Positions 46,870 to 56,855 of a DNA stretch of 64,000 nt are shown piece after piece (the first letter of the stretch is position 1; the number at the start of each line of letters is the position of its first letter). The translations under genes were made by a program, and so were the position numbers. Where the stretch lies: assembly GCA_910589415.1 (NCBI GenBank), contig OU342632.1, positions 49,713,341-49,777,340 of the forward strand, given 5' to 3'. This DNA is from Malachius bipustulatus (Eukaryota > Arthropoda > Insecta > Coleoptera > Melyridae). The notes under the pieces are model-generated. The model saw nothing but the letters and a program-made list of their open reading frames with translations. It was not told where the DNA came from and did no database searches.

Positions 46870-46993
46870 AACTATTTATTAATAAATACAAAAGTAAGCC
46901 TGAGAGAACCTAAAAACCAATACAAGAATAATAATATAATTTCATCTATACGCCAATTGGTTCAATATTTACAATTTTCTTATACAGTGTGGA

Positions 46994-47329
46994 ATAGCCA
47001 AATTGAATAAATTCATTATTTCAGTTAATATTTGTAGCATTAAGAAAAACCGAAAGAGGCCATTTTGAAAATTTAATTTATGTCCTATTGTCGTTATTGT
47101 CCTATATGTCCTATTTAACATTTTTTTATAGAGAGTGTTCCTTGACTCAGTAATATGGACATTGTAAATTTTTTCAAATAGGACACCCTGTACATTATTA
47201 CATTTTTAAATTGTCTGAGAAAATCCAGTGAGAATGCTTTTTACAGTTGCATTTTAAATTCAGTAGTTTATGAGTTATGTACAAGTGAAAAGAGCACTTT
47301 TTCATTTTGAAAGCAGTGTACTGCGGAAA
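46994..47329. other. Spacer with an isolated element end
   Basis: GGACACCCTGTA at 47182 resembles a CAGGGTGTCC terminus without a partner. No gene. Confidence 0.4.
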
Positions 47330-47640
47330 CGGCTCCAAATATCGGAAAATGGTTTACATGCTTTTGAGACGATTATTTGGAAATTTTTTTTATTGCCAAA
47401 TACTCGTCTCAAAACAGCGCAACTTTTTTGTAATTTAACCGACTTCGTATCTCTTACCGTTTCATTCAACGACCGGCTTTTCTGAAAGTTCGTATTGTAA
47501 AGTAGATGACATGTATTATTATTGAAAATTAAAAACGACTTCCAAAGTACTAGACAACATAAGTTAACACAGGGTGTATTTTTTTTACATGCTCCCTATG
47601 GCAACACTTAAAAAAATGCACTGTATATAGAATACAACAT
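47330..47640 (+). repeat. Fold-back family arm, relative of 23555-23815
   Basis: The blocks GCGCAACTTTTTTGTAATTT, ACCGACTTCGTATCTCTTAC, CGACCGGCTTTTCTGAAAG, ATTGTAAAGTAGATGACATG and TTAAAAAAATGCACTGTATA recur in the same order in 23555-23815, about 7% different. The open frame through it is repeat sequence. Confidence 0.7.
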
Positions 47641-47819
47641 ACAGATCAGCAAATTAGCTCTAACCCGTTTCTTCCCATTGATTGTTTTAAAATTTTATAT
47701 TGTAAATTAAGGAAATCAGAATCAGTGCAAAATGAGTATACATATTATAGTATAGATGAGCATCCGTGTTTTCCCATGAAGAAAAGGGAATCTCCCGAGG
47801 GACAGAATGACAAGCCAGG

Positions 47820-48162
47820 CTAGTTAGTAAAACCCACGCATGAGGTATTAGAGAGTATCATGACAACCGCTTCCATTACACGCTCGGCGACTTGATAATC
47901 CGGCCAAATAGACACGTGGAAATTGTTCGCTATTCCTGCGGTGATTAAATTCATATATGCAGAGAATACCATGCAGCTGGAGACAACTAAGTAGCGCCTT
48001 TGGAATACCGAGTAAAATTGAACGGTTAACGCTCTAACGAACTCGTCTAGTTTGCCCCTCGTCCCTAAATTCACAAAACCGTAAACAACTCTTGATAATG
48101 GGAAACAAGAGGTCCTCTTTCTTCTCCATTTTCTGTAGATGATACGAGTCTCGGGCAGACAT
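47820..48162 (-). pseudogene. Candidate membrane-protein exon (chemoreceptor-like), frame-shifted
   Basis: On the minus strand a Met at 48162 opens MSARDSYHLQKMEKKEDLLF then PIIKSCLRFC, and about 100 bp on, after a frame change, a second frame of 84 codons continues LDEFVRALTVQFYSVFQRRY, LVVSSCMVFSAYMNLITAG, WPDYQVAERVMEAVVMILS and stops at 47820. There are two hydrophobic stretches. The pattern (charged N-terminus, LxxPIIKxCL, a first membrane helix, WPD, then a second helix) loosely resembles the N-terminal part of insect odorant receptors. The region is G/C-richer than its flanks. I am not sure of the family, and one frameshift or a missed short intron must be assumed. Confidence 0.33.
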
Positions 48163-49136
48163 GACGTTAAGGCATTATGAATTTAAATAATCATTGCCGA
48201 CCTGATTTTACATATTATACATTATATGCGTTATTGTCCTTAAAACTTATTTTCACGAAGATTATACTATACACAAAGCACCTTCCCTTGTCAATCTGAG
48301 TTAAATTTAACACCTCATAAAAGCAGCACGAGGGGGTTTGTATGGCTGTATTACAAGAGCGTAAGCCCCCTGCCGAGATGTAATAAGACGGTGCTGACTT
48401 GCCTGTAGTTGCATGATAGTAAAATTCAAAATTTATGACTTATTCGGTTTTCAGCGCGAAAGGAAATGTATGTTTCATGGGAAGACATAAAATCGACCTC
48501 CTTCTATGAAATAAGAGTCACCCTACGAGAAAATGGAATGACACATTCGCAAGACCTAAGACCCGCCCGTCATGAGAATGTGACACAAATTTTGGATTTA
48601 TCGCTTATTACATCATATTCACCAGCAAATATAAAGAAGTTTCCAGTAGTACATGAATTTGTTATTACAGGGACGAGTTATTTCATTTTCAAAATAAAAA
48701 CCATTGAATTTTCTATTTCGTTTTGAAGTATCGGCGGTTACTGGTGATTATTATGGTTTTCAAGTATCATTAATATTAAAACTTAATGATAAGAGTTAGC
48801 AAGAAACTTAAGAAAGCTAGAACTGAAACTACTCAGGAAGCCTCCACTTTACCAGCTTTTATGATATCAAATTTTTATGGTATGAATAATCTAAAAGTTG
48901 TTACAATCCTAACCCATGGGGGCTCAAAAGTGAAAACCTAGATATTCTCATTTTTGTTAAAAAAATCGCTGTCGACTATGATAATAATCCTAATACAAGT
49001 AGTGTGCTGGTAAGATATACAGCAACATTTATATTCCAATGAAAAAGAAACGTGGGCTATTAGGGCTTTACACAATACGTGATAGAAGATACAAGTTTGA
49101 TCCAATTCTTTTATTCATCTCTATTAATAATTATTA
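48163..49136. other. Unassigned, one 87-codon open frame
   Basis: The frame 48466-48726 (+) begins MYVSWEDIKSTSFYEI and has balanced amino-acid composition, but I recognise no domain and see no splice or promoter context. Nothing else was seen. Confidence 0.3.
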
Positions 49137-49645
49137 TTATTGATAATTTAACTCATGTATTAAAAATGACATAAGGAATAGTGTTTTTGTCACTTTGACA
49201 TCGGATAAAGTTAGCCCTAACTTTGCATCTGGATAAAATGTAAGCTAGCTTTTTAGACGCAAAATCAAGTAAGTAGTTACCAAGGTGATATTAATTGACA
49301 AATTAATAAACGTCATTTATTAATAATTATTATCATATGAACGATTTGTTGCAAACAAAGAAATGAGTGATTCAAAGAAATTGTGTATTTAATAACTGTA
49401 CTTTTTCCAATAAATAAATAAATTTTGTTATTCGTTAAATTATCTCCCTAAATTACACACGAGCTTATATTTTTTATCCGGATAAAGATGCACTTTTAAA
49501 CTCAAATTTGTTTTTTCTTTGGCAATTCAACTCGTCAAATTGTCAGATAAAACGACTCGTCCTTGCCAATAAAAAACAAATTTTCGTTAAAACTGCATCT
49601 TTATCCGGATAAAAAATAAGCTCTAGTGTAATTACCCCCGATAAA
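49137..49645 (-). mobile_element. Fold-back with ATCCGGATAAAG arms, second copy
   Basis: This is an inverted copy of 20265-20660: ATAATTTAACTCATGTATTA, CTAACTTTGCATCTGGATAA, TTATCCGGATAAAGATGC and CTAGTGTAATTACCCCCG follow in the reverse order. Relative to that copy it has about 110 extra bp near 49300-49420. It ends 18 bp before the next element. Confidence 0.7.
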
Positions 49646-49662
49646 ATTCTTTTCATATTATA

Positions 49663-51191
49663 CAGGGTGCACCATGTATCCTTCTCTATATTGCTATCTC
49701 CTGAACGCTAAGAGATACAGGGTCGGTTAAATTAGAGAAAAGATGCGCAGTTTTGTGGCCATCTCGAATTCGTCAAAACATGCAAGATATCTGTGACCGT
49801 TCCTTAAATATCCTGAAAAAACTGAAAAATCGAGATTTCTTATTTTCGTCATATCTTTTTTATTATTTGAAATTTATAAATATTTTTTTGTAGGCTTACA
49901 TAAGCCGTTAAGAGCTATCCATCTGACATTTCAAAAATTTCCAAGACCGACTAGATCCAAGAGTTTTCACAGTCAACTTTCGTTTTTCTTATGGCCGCCA
50001 TATTATTTTTTTATATCGTTCGATTTGAAAAAAATAATGGAAACCAAAAATTAATAAACTTCGAAAAAAAATTTTTCAAATTTTTATTTTTATTCTTTCA
50101 AAGAAAAACCTAAAAAAAATCGTCGAAAAACGTCAACATTTGTAAAATACGCCGAAATAGTGCTTGCCTTATGGTTTTTTAATTTATCTATGAAATTCGG
50201 TCTAAAAAAGTGTCTTTATTGTAGAGAAAAAAGAAGAATAAAAATTTTTTTAATTTATTTTTTGAAGTTTAACAATTTTTGGTTTTTATGATTTTTTTTA
50301 TACCGAAGAGCATAAAAAACAATATGGTGGCCATAAGAAAAACGAAAGTTGACTATGAAAATTTTGGGATCTACTGTATGACTTTTATAGGAAGGCGAGA
50401 GTTTGACGAGAATTGGTTAGTGCGCAGATCGGCCATAAAATCCATAAATGTTTATTGTCCAATATCAACAATGTTAGTCGGTGTCCGCGTAAAAAAAACA
50501 ACCAACCAGATAAGGCTGATAAGAGTAACTCCGCCGTTCATCGAACAGGTAAAAAGTCAGTGGTGGTACTGTTTATCTCGTGTAGTATTTATTTGAAACA
50601 GGTAGAGATTCTGTCATCGTGTCGTGACCTCTTTTCGTGTAAAATTGGTAAAAAACTGAAGTGATCACTTGTTTGACTGACCAAGTATATAAGTACATTA
50701 AAAAATATACCTATAATGAATAAACGAGAGGTTATATCAGCACGAAGCCGGCGAATTATTTTTATGTGCGCGGCGCCACTGATGTGATTTCTAGTCTGAT
50801 ATGGTGGAACAGCGTTTATCAGTTCTATGGGTGGAACAATTAAAGCCGGCAAGATGCGTAGTTCACGCCCAGACTCTTGCCTTCCTATAAAAATCATACA
50901 GTAGTCGGCTTTGAAAATTTTTGAAATGCCAGATGGGTAGCTCTTGCCGACCTATGTAAGCCCACAAAAAATTATTTATTAATCTCTAATAATAAAAAAG
51001 ATATGGAAAAAATAAGAAATCTCGATTTTTCAGTTTTTTCAGGATATTTCAGGAACGGTCACAGATATCTTGTATGTCTCAACGGATTCGAGATGGCCAC
51101 AAAACTGCCCTCCTTTGGACTTGTTTAACCGACCCTGTATCTGTTAGCGTTAGGAGATAGCAATATAGAGAAGGATACATGGTGCACCCTG
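49663..51191. mobile_element. Fold-back element (CAGGGTGCACCAT family), long form
   Basis: CAGGGTGCACCATGTATCC starts it after TA and GGTGCACCCTG ends it before TA. The outer arms of about 380 bp match 18418-19167. An inner pair (TCTTATGGCCGCCATATTA at about 49987; ATGGTGGCCATAAGAAAAAC at about 50325) extends the fold. One arm is interrupted by the Tc1-type MITE 50374-50901. Confidence 0.85.
50374..50901. mobile_element. Tc1/mariner-type MITE nested in the long form, 528 bp
   Basis: CTGTATGACTTTTATAGGAA begins it and TTCCTATAAAAATCATACAG ends it (one mismatch), flanked by TA. Joining the flanks at one TA gives GATCTAGTCGGCTTTG, exactly the sequence found at the equivalent place in other family members (for example 23352), which proves insertion at that TA. 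Overlapping open frames inside it have no transposase motif. Confidence 0.9.
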
Positions 51192-51201
51192 TAGATACCT
51201 A

Positions 51202-52089
51202 CAGTGTGACCCATTTGTTCTTGAAACACCCTGTAGAATCTTGGTGCGATTTTAAAGAAATTTCTTTTAAATCATAGAGCTTGATAAACTATACTTTGGG
51301 AGCAAAAAGCGTCTCATTCCTACAAAATCCAAGGCCTACTAGACCAGTGTTTACTTACTTGTAAAATCTCAAAAATTCATATTAGCGATTTTTTTAGAAA
51401 AAAACTGTGCACGCTACTGGATTCACCAGCCCTCAAAACGGTACTGTACTAAATTTTATTGGAAATGTCAGAGTAATAAGGATCTTTTAGTTATTTTAGA
51501 AATTCATAATAGAACTCCGAATTTTCATTTATTTATTCATTTTCATTAATTTATTCGAAAAGGTCAAGAGAGACAAAATAGAAATTGTACGTCTAGTTGG
51601 TGATAATGTAGGTACTTTAATTTTTTAATTATAATTTTGTATTTATTTATTTTTTTTTTATTTTTTTTATTTTTATTTTATTTTGTTTTTACTTTTTTTT
51701 TACTTGTTTTAATTTTAATTTTTACTTATGATAGCTTTTGACCTTTTTCAAATTAATTTATGAAAATTTGGAGTATTATTATGAATTTCTAAAATAACTG
51801 CAAGATCCTTTTTACTCTGACATTTTCAAAAAAATTTAGTACAGTACCGTTTTGAGGGCTGGTGAATACCGTGGCGTGCCCAGTTTTTTTCTAAAAAAAT
51901 TGCTAATATGAATTTTTGAGATTTTACAAGTAAACACTGATCTAGTAGGCCCTGGATTTTGTAGGAATGAGACGCTTTTTGCTCCCAAAATATAGTTTAT
52001 CAAGCACTATAAATTAAAAGAATTTTTTTTCAAATCGAACCATAAATTAAGATTCTACAGGGTGTTTCAAGAACAAATGGGTCACACTG
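51202..52089. mobile_element. Fold-back element (CAGTGTGACCCATTTG), 888 bp
   Basis: CAGTGTGACCCATTTGTTCT at the left and its near-exact inverse at the right are flanked by TA. The arms of about 350 bp include AAACACCCTGTAGAATCTT, CAAAAAGCGTCTCATTCCTA and CCAGCCCTCAAAACGGTACT, all facing inverse copies. The loop (51540-51740) is T-rich. An internal CACCCTGTA suggests the arms formed from an older element. It starts 10 bp after the preceding element. Confidence 0.9.
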
Positions 52090-52947
52090 TATATTATATT
52101 GTTGAAGTGCGTCCTATGGTTAGGCAAATAACGTGCAAAAAAATCAAACAGGAGGCGACCGCAGGTGGTGGTTTGATAAAAAAAAACTCAGAAATACTTG
52201 CAAAATACTATTATTTATGATAGGTAGTATACCTAATAATATTCAGGTATAAAAGTGAAAGACTAGACACTTCTTTTATTAATCTATTAGATAATTAAAC
52301 AACAGATAATTGAAAGCTATATATAAATTTATTTAGGTAATGAAAATTCATTGATTAACAAATAATATAGGTAGGTACATAATTATAAACCCCTATTTCC
52401 CTGGGGTAAGAGGGGTTTTCGGATAACCCGAAAATATTAATCGAACCGAACGAACGTAAACGTTATATACTCTGATGTCCCGTAATGTGGTAGTGAAATA
52501 ATAGTATATTATTCAACAAGCGCGTAATGATAGCTATTATCCTCGAAGATGAAAATTGCAGCACGAGCCTCTGGCGATTGCTGTAACATCTAAGTGGATA
52601 ATATAGCCATTATGCGCGAGTATATATATATATATACTATACTTTATCTACGATTATACATGAATACTGTTATGAAAAATTGGGTTCAGCTAAAGAATAA
52701 CATAGATTTCAAGTTTGAATTAGATTTAAATATTGTGACAGTTGAATTTATGACTTTTAACAGATAAAAATTATTAATAATTAGAAATGTCAAAGATAAA
52801 TTATTTTGATTGGTTTAAAAAAAAATCAGTTTATGAAAGGAAAAAAGTGAAGGGGAAGGATGTTTTTCTTTAAAAAGCAACTATTGTTTTTCATTTGATT
52901 TTCTGACTCTACAATAATTTCTTCTGCTCACCAATATAATATTATAA
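52090..52947. other. Spacer, no gene recognised
   Basis: Nothing beyond a short TATATA palindrome at 52620-52645. Confidence 0.4.
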
Positions 52948-53581
52948 AGGCCCGGTAACACGGTCCGTGGTTCGGCGAACCTGTCTCGAAGAGCCGCGAA
53001 CCACGCACCGTGTGACATAGGTGGCTCGCTATGGGCTCGCGGTTCGTGGTGTATGGTTCGCCGTATCCATCGGGAGTCGGTAAATTTGCACAGAACAAAG
53101 CGGGCGAACCGATAGGTTCGTGTAGGTTTGTCGTCGGTTCGTGCTGGTTCGCCATTTCCCGAACCAATGATCAGTTTTGCAATAATTTATTTTATGACAA
53201 TTGTGTCTTTTATTGCATGCAGGCGGAAATTAAAAGTGATTTTAGTTAGGTATTTGATAGCAAGTCTTCGTATACTGCTTTTTAATGGTATAATCGTAAT
53301 TGATTCCGGGCACTTTTGCCCGTGGTCCCTGGAAATTTTCTCCGAACAGTCATGATCGGTGGTTACGTGTACATTGATAATTGACTTGACAGTTGGGAGA
53401 GCGCTCCTATTGCTTTCAATAAAACAAACTGGGTTCCATGTTGTCTCGGCGAACCGATTGCGAAAAAACACTAAACGAGCCACGAACTGTGTGACCATCC
53501 CTGGTTCGCTAAAGTGCAAGTCTCTGCGAACCACGCACCAGTTTCGTGGTTCGCCGAACCACGCACCGTGTAACTAGGCCT
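52948..53581. mobile_element. PIF/Harbinger-like element rich in GGTTCG
   Basis: The termini AGGCCCGGTAACACGG and CCGTGTAACTAGGCCT are inverted and flanked by TAA on both sides (52945-52947; 53582-53584), the 3-bp duplication typical of PIF/Harbinger. Next to them CGTGGTTCGGCGAAC is inverted at the other end. The hexamer GGTTCG or its inverse occurs more than ten times, mostly in the outer 220 and 120 bp, like subterminal transposase-binding sites. Its composition is much more G/C-rich than the flanks. The overlapping open frames on both strands have no transposase motif, so I take it as non-autonomous. Confidence 0.8.
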
Positions 53582-54591
53582 TAAGACACTTAGTTCATTG
53601 CGAGAATATAGTCCAAGGTCATACATAATTTATTTTTATTTGTTTTTAGTCTGACAAGAGCTTTATCAATTTTAATAACTTTTATCCTATCCTAATAAAA
53701 TCCTTCTGTGAGTCCTTTGAAAAGTCGATTATTTACTTTACGAGCGATGTCTTAAATTAAAAAGTAATAGTTTTAATTCAATGCAATAGTTTTTTATATA
53801 AAAAAAATATGAACAAAATTGAACTGAAGTAACTTTTTTTCATACCTATCAGATCAAAAGGAATTGAAGAATCAGAAAAACGAAAAAAAAACATATACAA
53901 AGTTGCTATTTACCTAAAGACAAACAACTGAAAATCGTTACTCTGAAGTGTTTCGATCACAAACATGATTGCATCCAGTTTGTTTTGTCCAGTTTGGCTT
54001 TGGGTCATTGAATAGGGTTTTTCAATTTTTCACGTCGGACGAAAAAAAAAAGATGCTAGAGGGTTAACCGTTTTTTTCTGAACTTCTCTGTATACTTTCA
54101 ATATAAGCGAGTCAAAAATAGTCTAGAAAATGAAGAGTTGGTTAATTTGCAAATCAGTACCCGTCATAACAGAGACAAAGTCATAATTTAAGACTTTCCA
54201 CGGCATTATTTGATATTCACGATTGTTTAATTAAAAACGCAGGATTAACCCGGCTTCAAACATGTTTAAAGCTTGAGGTGTTCACTGGAGCGAGCTCTTT
54301 TTATTACCTGCCCCGGAAATTACTAGACACATCAAACTGGCTCTGTGACTCGTTCAGGTAAAGTAATTACCATCACCTGTCTTTTCACTTCCAGCTTTTT
54401 CATTTTATTGTGTCCCTTCAAAGATATACGTACGTGATTGCTGATAGCATCCGGAACATTTTTGTCATAATTGACTGCCTTTTGCAAATCGTAACTTTAA
54501 CAGTTTTAATTTAGTTTCTTGTCCCATTTAACTGTTTTGAAGATAATAATTTTTACGATTATAGTATTAACAAATAACTGACTGACGATAA
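53582..54591. other. Spacer, no gene recognised
   Basis: No supported frame. 54240-54420 is slightly G/C-richer and non-repetitive. Confidence 0.4.
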
Positions 54592-54782
54592 ATCCTACTT
54601 GCAAGTCCCATACAAATTGTACATTGCTCCGTAAATTTTCCATCTGCAAAGCTTTCTGTACGTGGTAGTAATAGGGGATTTGGCCCGTTGTAATACCGAT
54701 TTATGATCGTGGCGATCACTGTGAAGATGACAAAAATTATTAGAGATCGATCCTGATTCTTTCCGAAATCCGGACTGATTCT
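54592..54782 (-). CDS. Candidate internal exon of a membrane protein
   Basis: On the minus strand a frame runs ISPDFGKNQDR, a strongly hydrophobic helix SLIIFVIFTVIATII, then NRYYNGPNPLLLPR, TESFADGKFTEQCTICMGLA. A GTAGGA donor-like site follows at about 54600. The alternation of hydrophobic helix with a Pro-rich loop (NPLLLPR) would suit a multi-pass receptor such as an insect odorant or gustatory receptor, but I cannot name the family. A second frame of 75 codons overlaps it (54595-54822) and is less protein-like. The upstream splice acceptor is poor. Confidence 0.33.
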
Positions 54783-55094
54783 TGATCAATGTCAACAAAG
54801 CACTGTATGAAACTGCTGGCAAGGCCTTGACAATGAAAATAATAGAAAGTATAAGTTGGGCTGCAAGCTGAGGGTAATCTCTCGTATTGCGAGTGTTACT
54901 TTTAGTTGCTTTAGGTCAAAGTTATTTATATTCAGAATGTTTGAAATAAAAGAAATAATTATTTGTCATAAAATGAATGAAAACAGTTTTCAACACTGAA
55001 TCATCTTCACCAATCCTTCCTAACAATTTCTTTTCTGCGTGCATATTCTACTAAAAATTAAATATATAACGTGACATTTATCTAACATCCTAGT
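54783..55094. other. Spacer, no gene recognised
   Basis: Nothing recognised. Confidence 0.4.
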
Positions 55095-55152
55095 ATGACA
55101 CCACGAAGCCACAATAGACCTTTGGTCGCAGTGGGGTGTGTCACAATGACTC
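55095..55152 (+). repeat. Non-LTR 3' tail fragment
   Basis: GAAGCCACAATAGACCTTTG and GTCGCAGTGGGGTGTGTCAC match the 3' untranslated end at 43720-43760. The same tail lies inverted at 55390-55445. Confidence 0.7.
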
Positions 55153-55446
55153 ACTCACGAGAAATCTATTCAATGACCCTACGTTGTGTTTTTTTTTTAA
55201 TTTAACATCATCTTGTTGAACATGAACCTCAAAAATTTTAATATAAATCAAGGCTAAAAATTTACCATTCTAATTAACAGGTTTATTGAAAATCAAGCAA
55301 AATTATTTTCGAATTTCAAAGGAGTAACAGAGATATGAGAAAGTATACAAAGAAGTTTTTGTAGTTCAACTTGGTTTAGTTATATAATGAGTGGGTCGAT
55401 TAGTGACACCTCCACTGCGACCAAGCGGTCTATTGTGGAGTTCAAC

Positions 55447-56290
55447 TTGGTGTTCATTAGTAATTTTAGTCATTTTTTGTATTCTCATACAATATATTCT
55501 TTTAATTCTGTATGGTTTATCCTTGTGTTCTGTTGGAGTCCTAAAGTATTTGTATGTTTCGTTTTCTGGCATATTTCCTATTTCTTCGTCGTTCAGCATT
55601 TCTGCTTCTGTCTCTTCCTCAAATTTTCCGCTTTCTATATGCAGTATTTTACATTTCGTCGCCTTAATCAGAAAAACCCGTAAGTCACAAAATGAAAATT
55701 ATTCAAGAGGCCCAAAAAAGAGTTTATAAAATAAAACGAGAAATTCCCGTATCTCCTTAGCATCATGATGTCTGAGCAAATTTAGTATTTTAGAAAAACC
55801 CGTAAGTCCAAGACAAAATGCAAAATGTAAATTGAGGGTGTAAAACCATTAATTTCTAGTAAATAATTGTGTTAAACATGTTTGCATGTACTTACGGTCC
55901 ATATTTATACACTTTCATCAAATCTAACTCGCAAAATCGCACAGTATCGGGAGGTAAACACAGAGCAAGTCACCACACGTCTCTATTGTTTACATTCAAA
56001 TGGCGGTTTTATTGTGGACATACGGGCTTTACGTTTATATTTGACACCAGTGAGGACTTATGGGAAATTATTTTCTAGGAATAATAAATTACAGAAAAAT
56101 CTTGGAGATACGATATTTTCTTCAACTGTAGGTTTATTTATTATTTCATAGATGGCGTAAAAAGGTCGATTTTGATAAAATGTGGACTTACGGGTTTTTC
56201 TGATTAAGGCGACGATTTGTTGATTCCAAATTCCATTATTATGTCGCTTGTGATTTATGTTCTGTAACTTTGAGTAAGTTGTTCATTTCG
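55447..56290 (-). pseudogene. R2-like reverse transcriptase fragment split by a transposon
   Basis: Read on the minus strand, the upstream piece (56290-56215) has NNLLKVTE and, after a frame change, DIIMEFGIN. The downstream piece (55656-55447) has KCKILHIESGKFEEE, then DEEIGNMPENETYKYFRTP and KPYRIKRIYCMRIQKMTKI. The order MEFGxxKCxxLHIxxGK... then YKYLG is that of the RT palm-thumb region in R2-like and related non-LTR elements. Between them is a 558-bp element flanked by AAAT; deleting it and one AAAT gives INKCKIL in a single frame. The YADD catalytic block upstream has decayed. The frame then runs into an inverted retroelement tail at 55445. Confidence 0.75.
55657..56214. mobile_element. 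TIR element inserted in the RT fragment, 558 bp
   Basis: CGTCGCCTTAATCAGAAAAA begins about 30 bp of terminal sequence that recurs as an exact inverse at the right end. A 4-bp duplication ATTT flanks it, confirmed by restoration of the interrupted reading frame. The inner part of the terminus (CCCGTAAGTC) is repeated at 55798 in direct orientation. No transposase is evident. A 4-bp duplication with this terminus does not let me assign the superfamily. Confidence 0.85.
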
Positions 56291-56855
56291 CTCACCGGTG
56301 GCAATATAGTGGCACAACTCAAAAATCCTAAAAATCGTACTAAATGTTGCATCAAATGTTAAATACCCATCCTTGCAACAAGACTGGCACAAAATTAGGT
56401 ATCATGGATTCCCCGAGATGGCGAATGTGTCGAATGTGTCACTAAGCATGATAACAATTTGTGCTGCTAAGCAGGCCCAATAGTGGCACATTTTCAATAT
56501 GCCACTGACTTTGTAGGAGGATGTTTCGTTGTAAGCGTAGAATAGTGACACTTTTGATTTTGGACAGCCCTATAAAGTGACAGAGTTAGCATACTCAGAC
56601 TTCATGGATCTAAAAAATCTGACTGAGAAAACCTGTGACAGTTTTGATAAAAATAGTTTGGAGGAAAACTTCAAGCCCTCTGATGTTTCTATACTTCTTA
56701 GAGTAGAAAAAGATAACTTGGACCGCTTTTTCTATAAAACATCTTTCAAGGACGTCGATTACAGTGAAGTAAAAATTATTAATGAAAGGCAGAGACGAAC
56801 ACCACAACATCTTACACCTTTGGTAGGATTTGAATTAAAAAAAGCGTACACTATA

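Larger units (their letters stand above)
45315..46980 (-). mobile_element. Ribozyme-bearing fold-back retroelement, copy A
   Basis: It is flanked by an exact 13-bp direct repeat, TATACAGTGTGGA (45302-45314 and 46981-46993), a target duplication too long and variable for a Tc1-type transposon but usual for target-primed retroelements, including Penelope-like elements. On the minus strand it begins with a head (AAATTGTAAATATTGAACC, from 46978) and then has inverted arms of about 350 bp: GAATAATAATATAATT... paired with its inverse at 45317. The loop is near 45668-45795. Each arm carries one hammerhead-like motif. A LINE fragment (46035-46831) interrupts the right arm. Copies B and C are at 62953 and 62034. 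Confidence 0.8.

Noticed and set aside
50279..50897. Three overlapping frames of 83-105 codons
   Set aside because: They lie inside or across the boundary of the 528-bp MITE and have no transposase signature.
55391..55729. 112-codon plus-strand frame of hydrophobic residues
   Set aside because: It is antisense to the R2-like RT fragment and crosses a transposon end.
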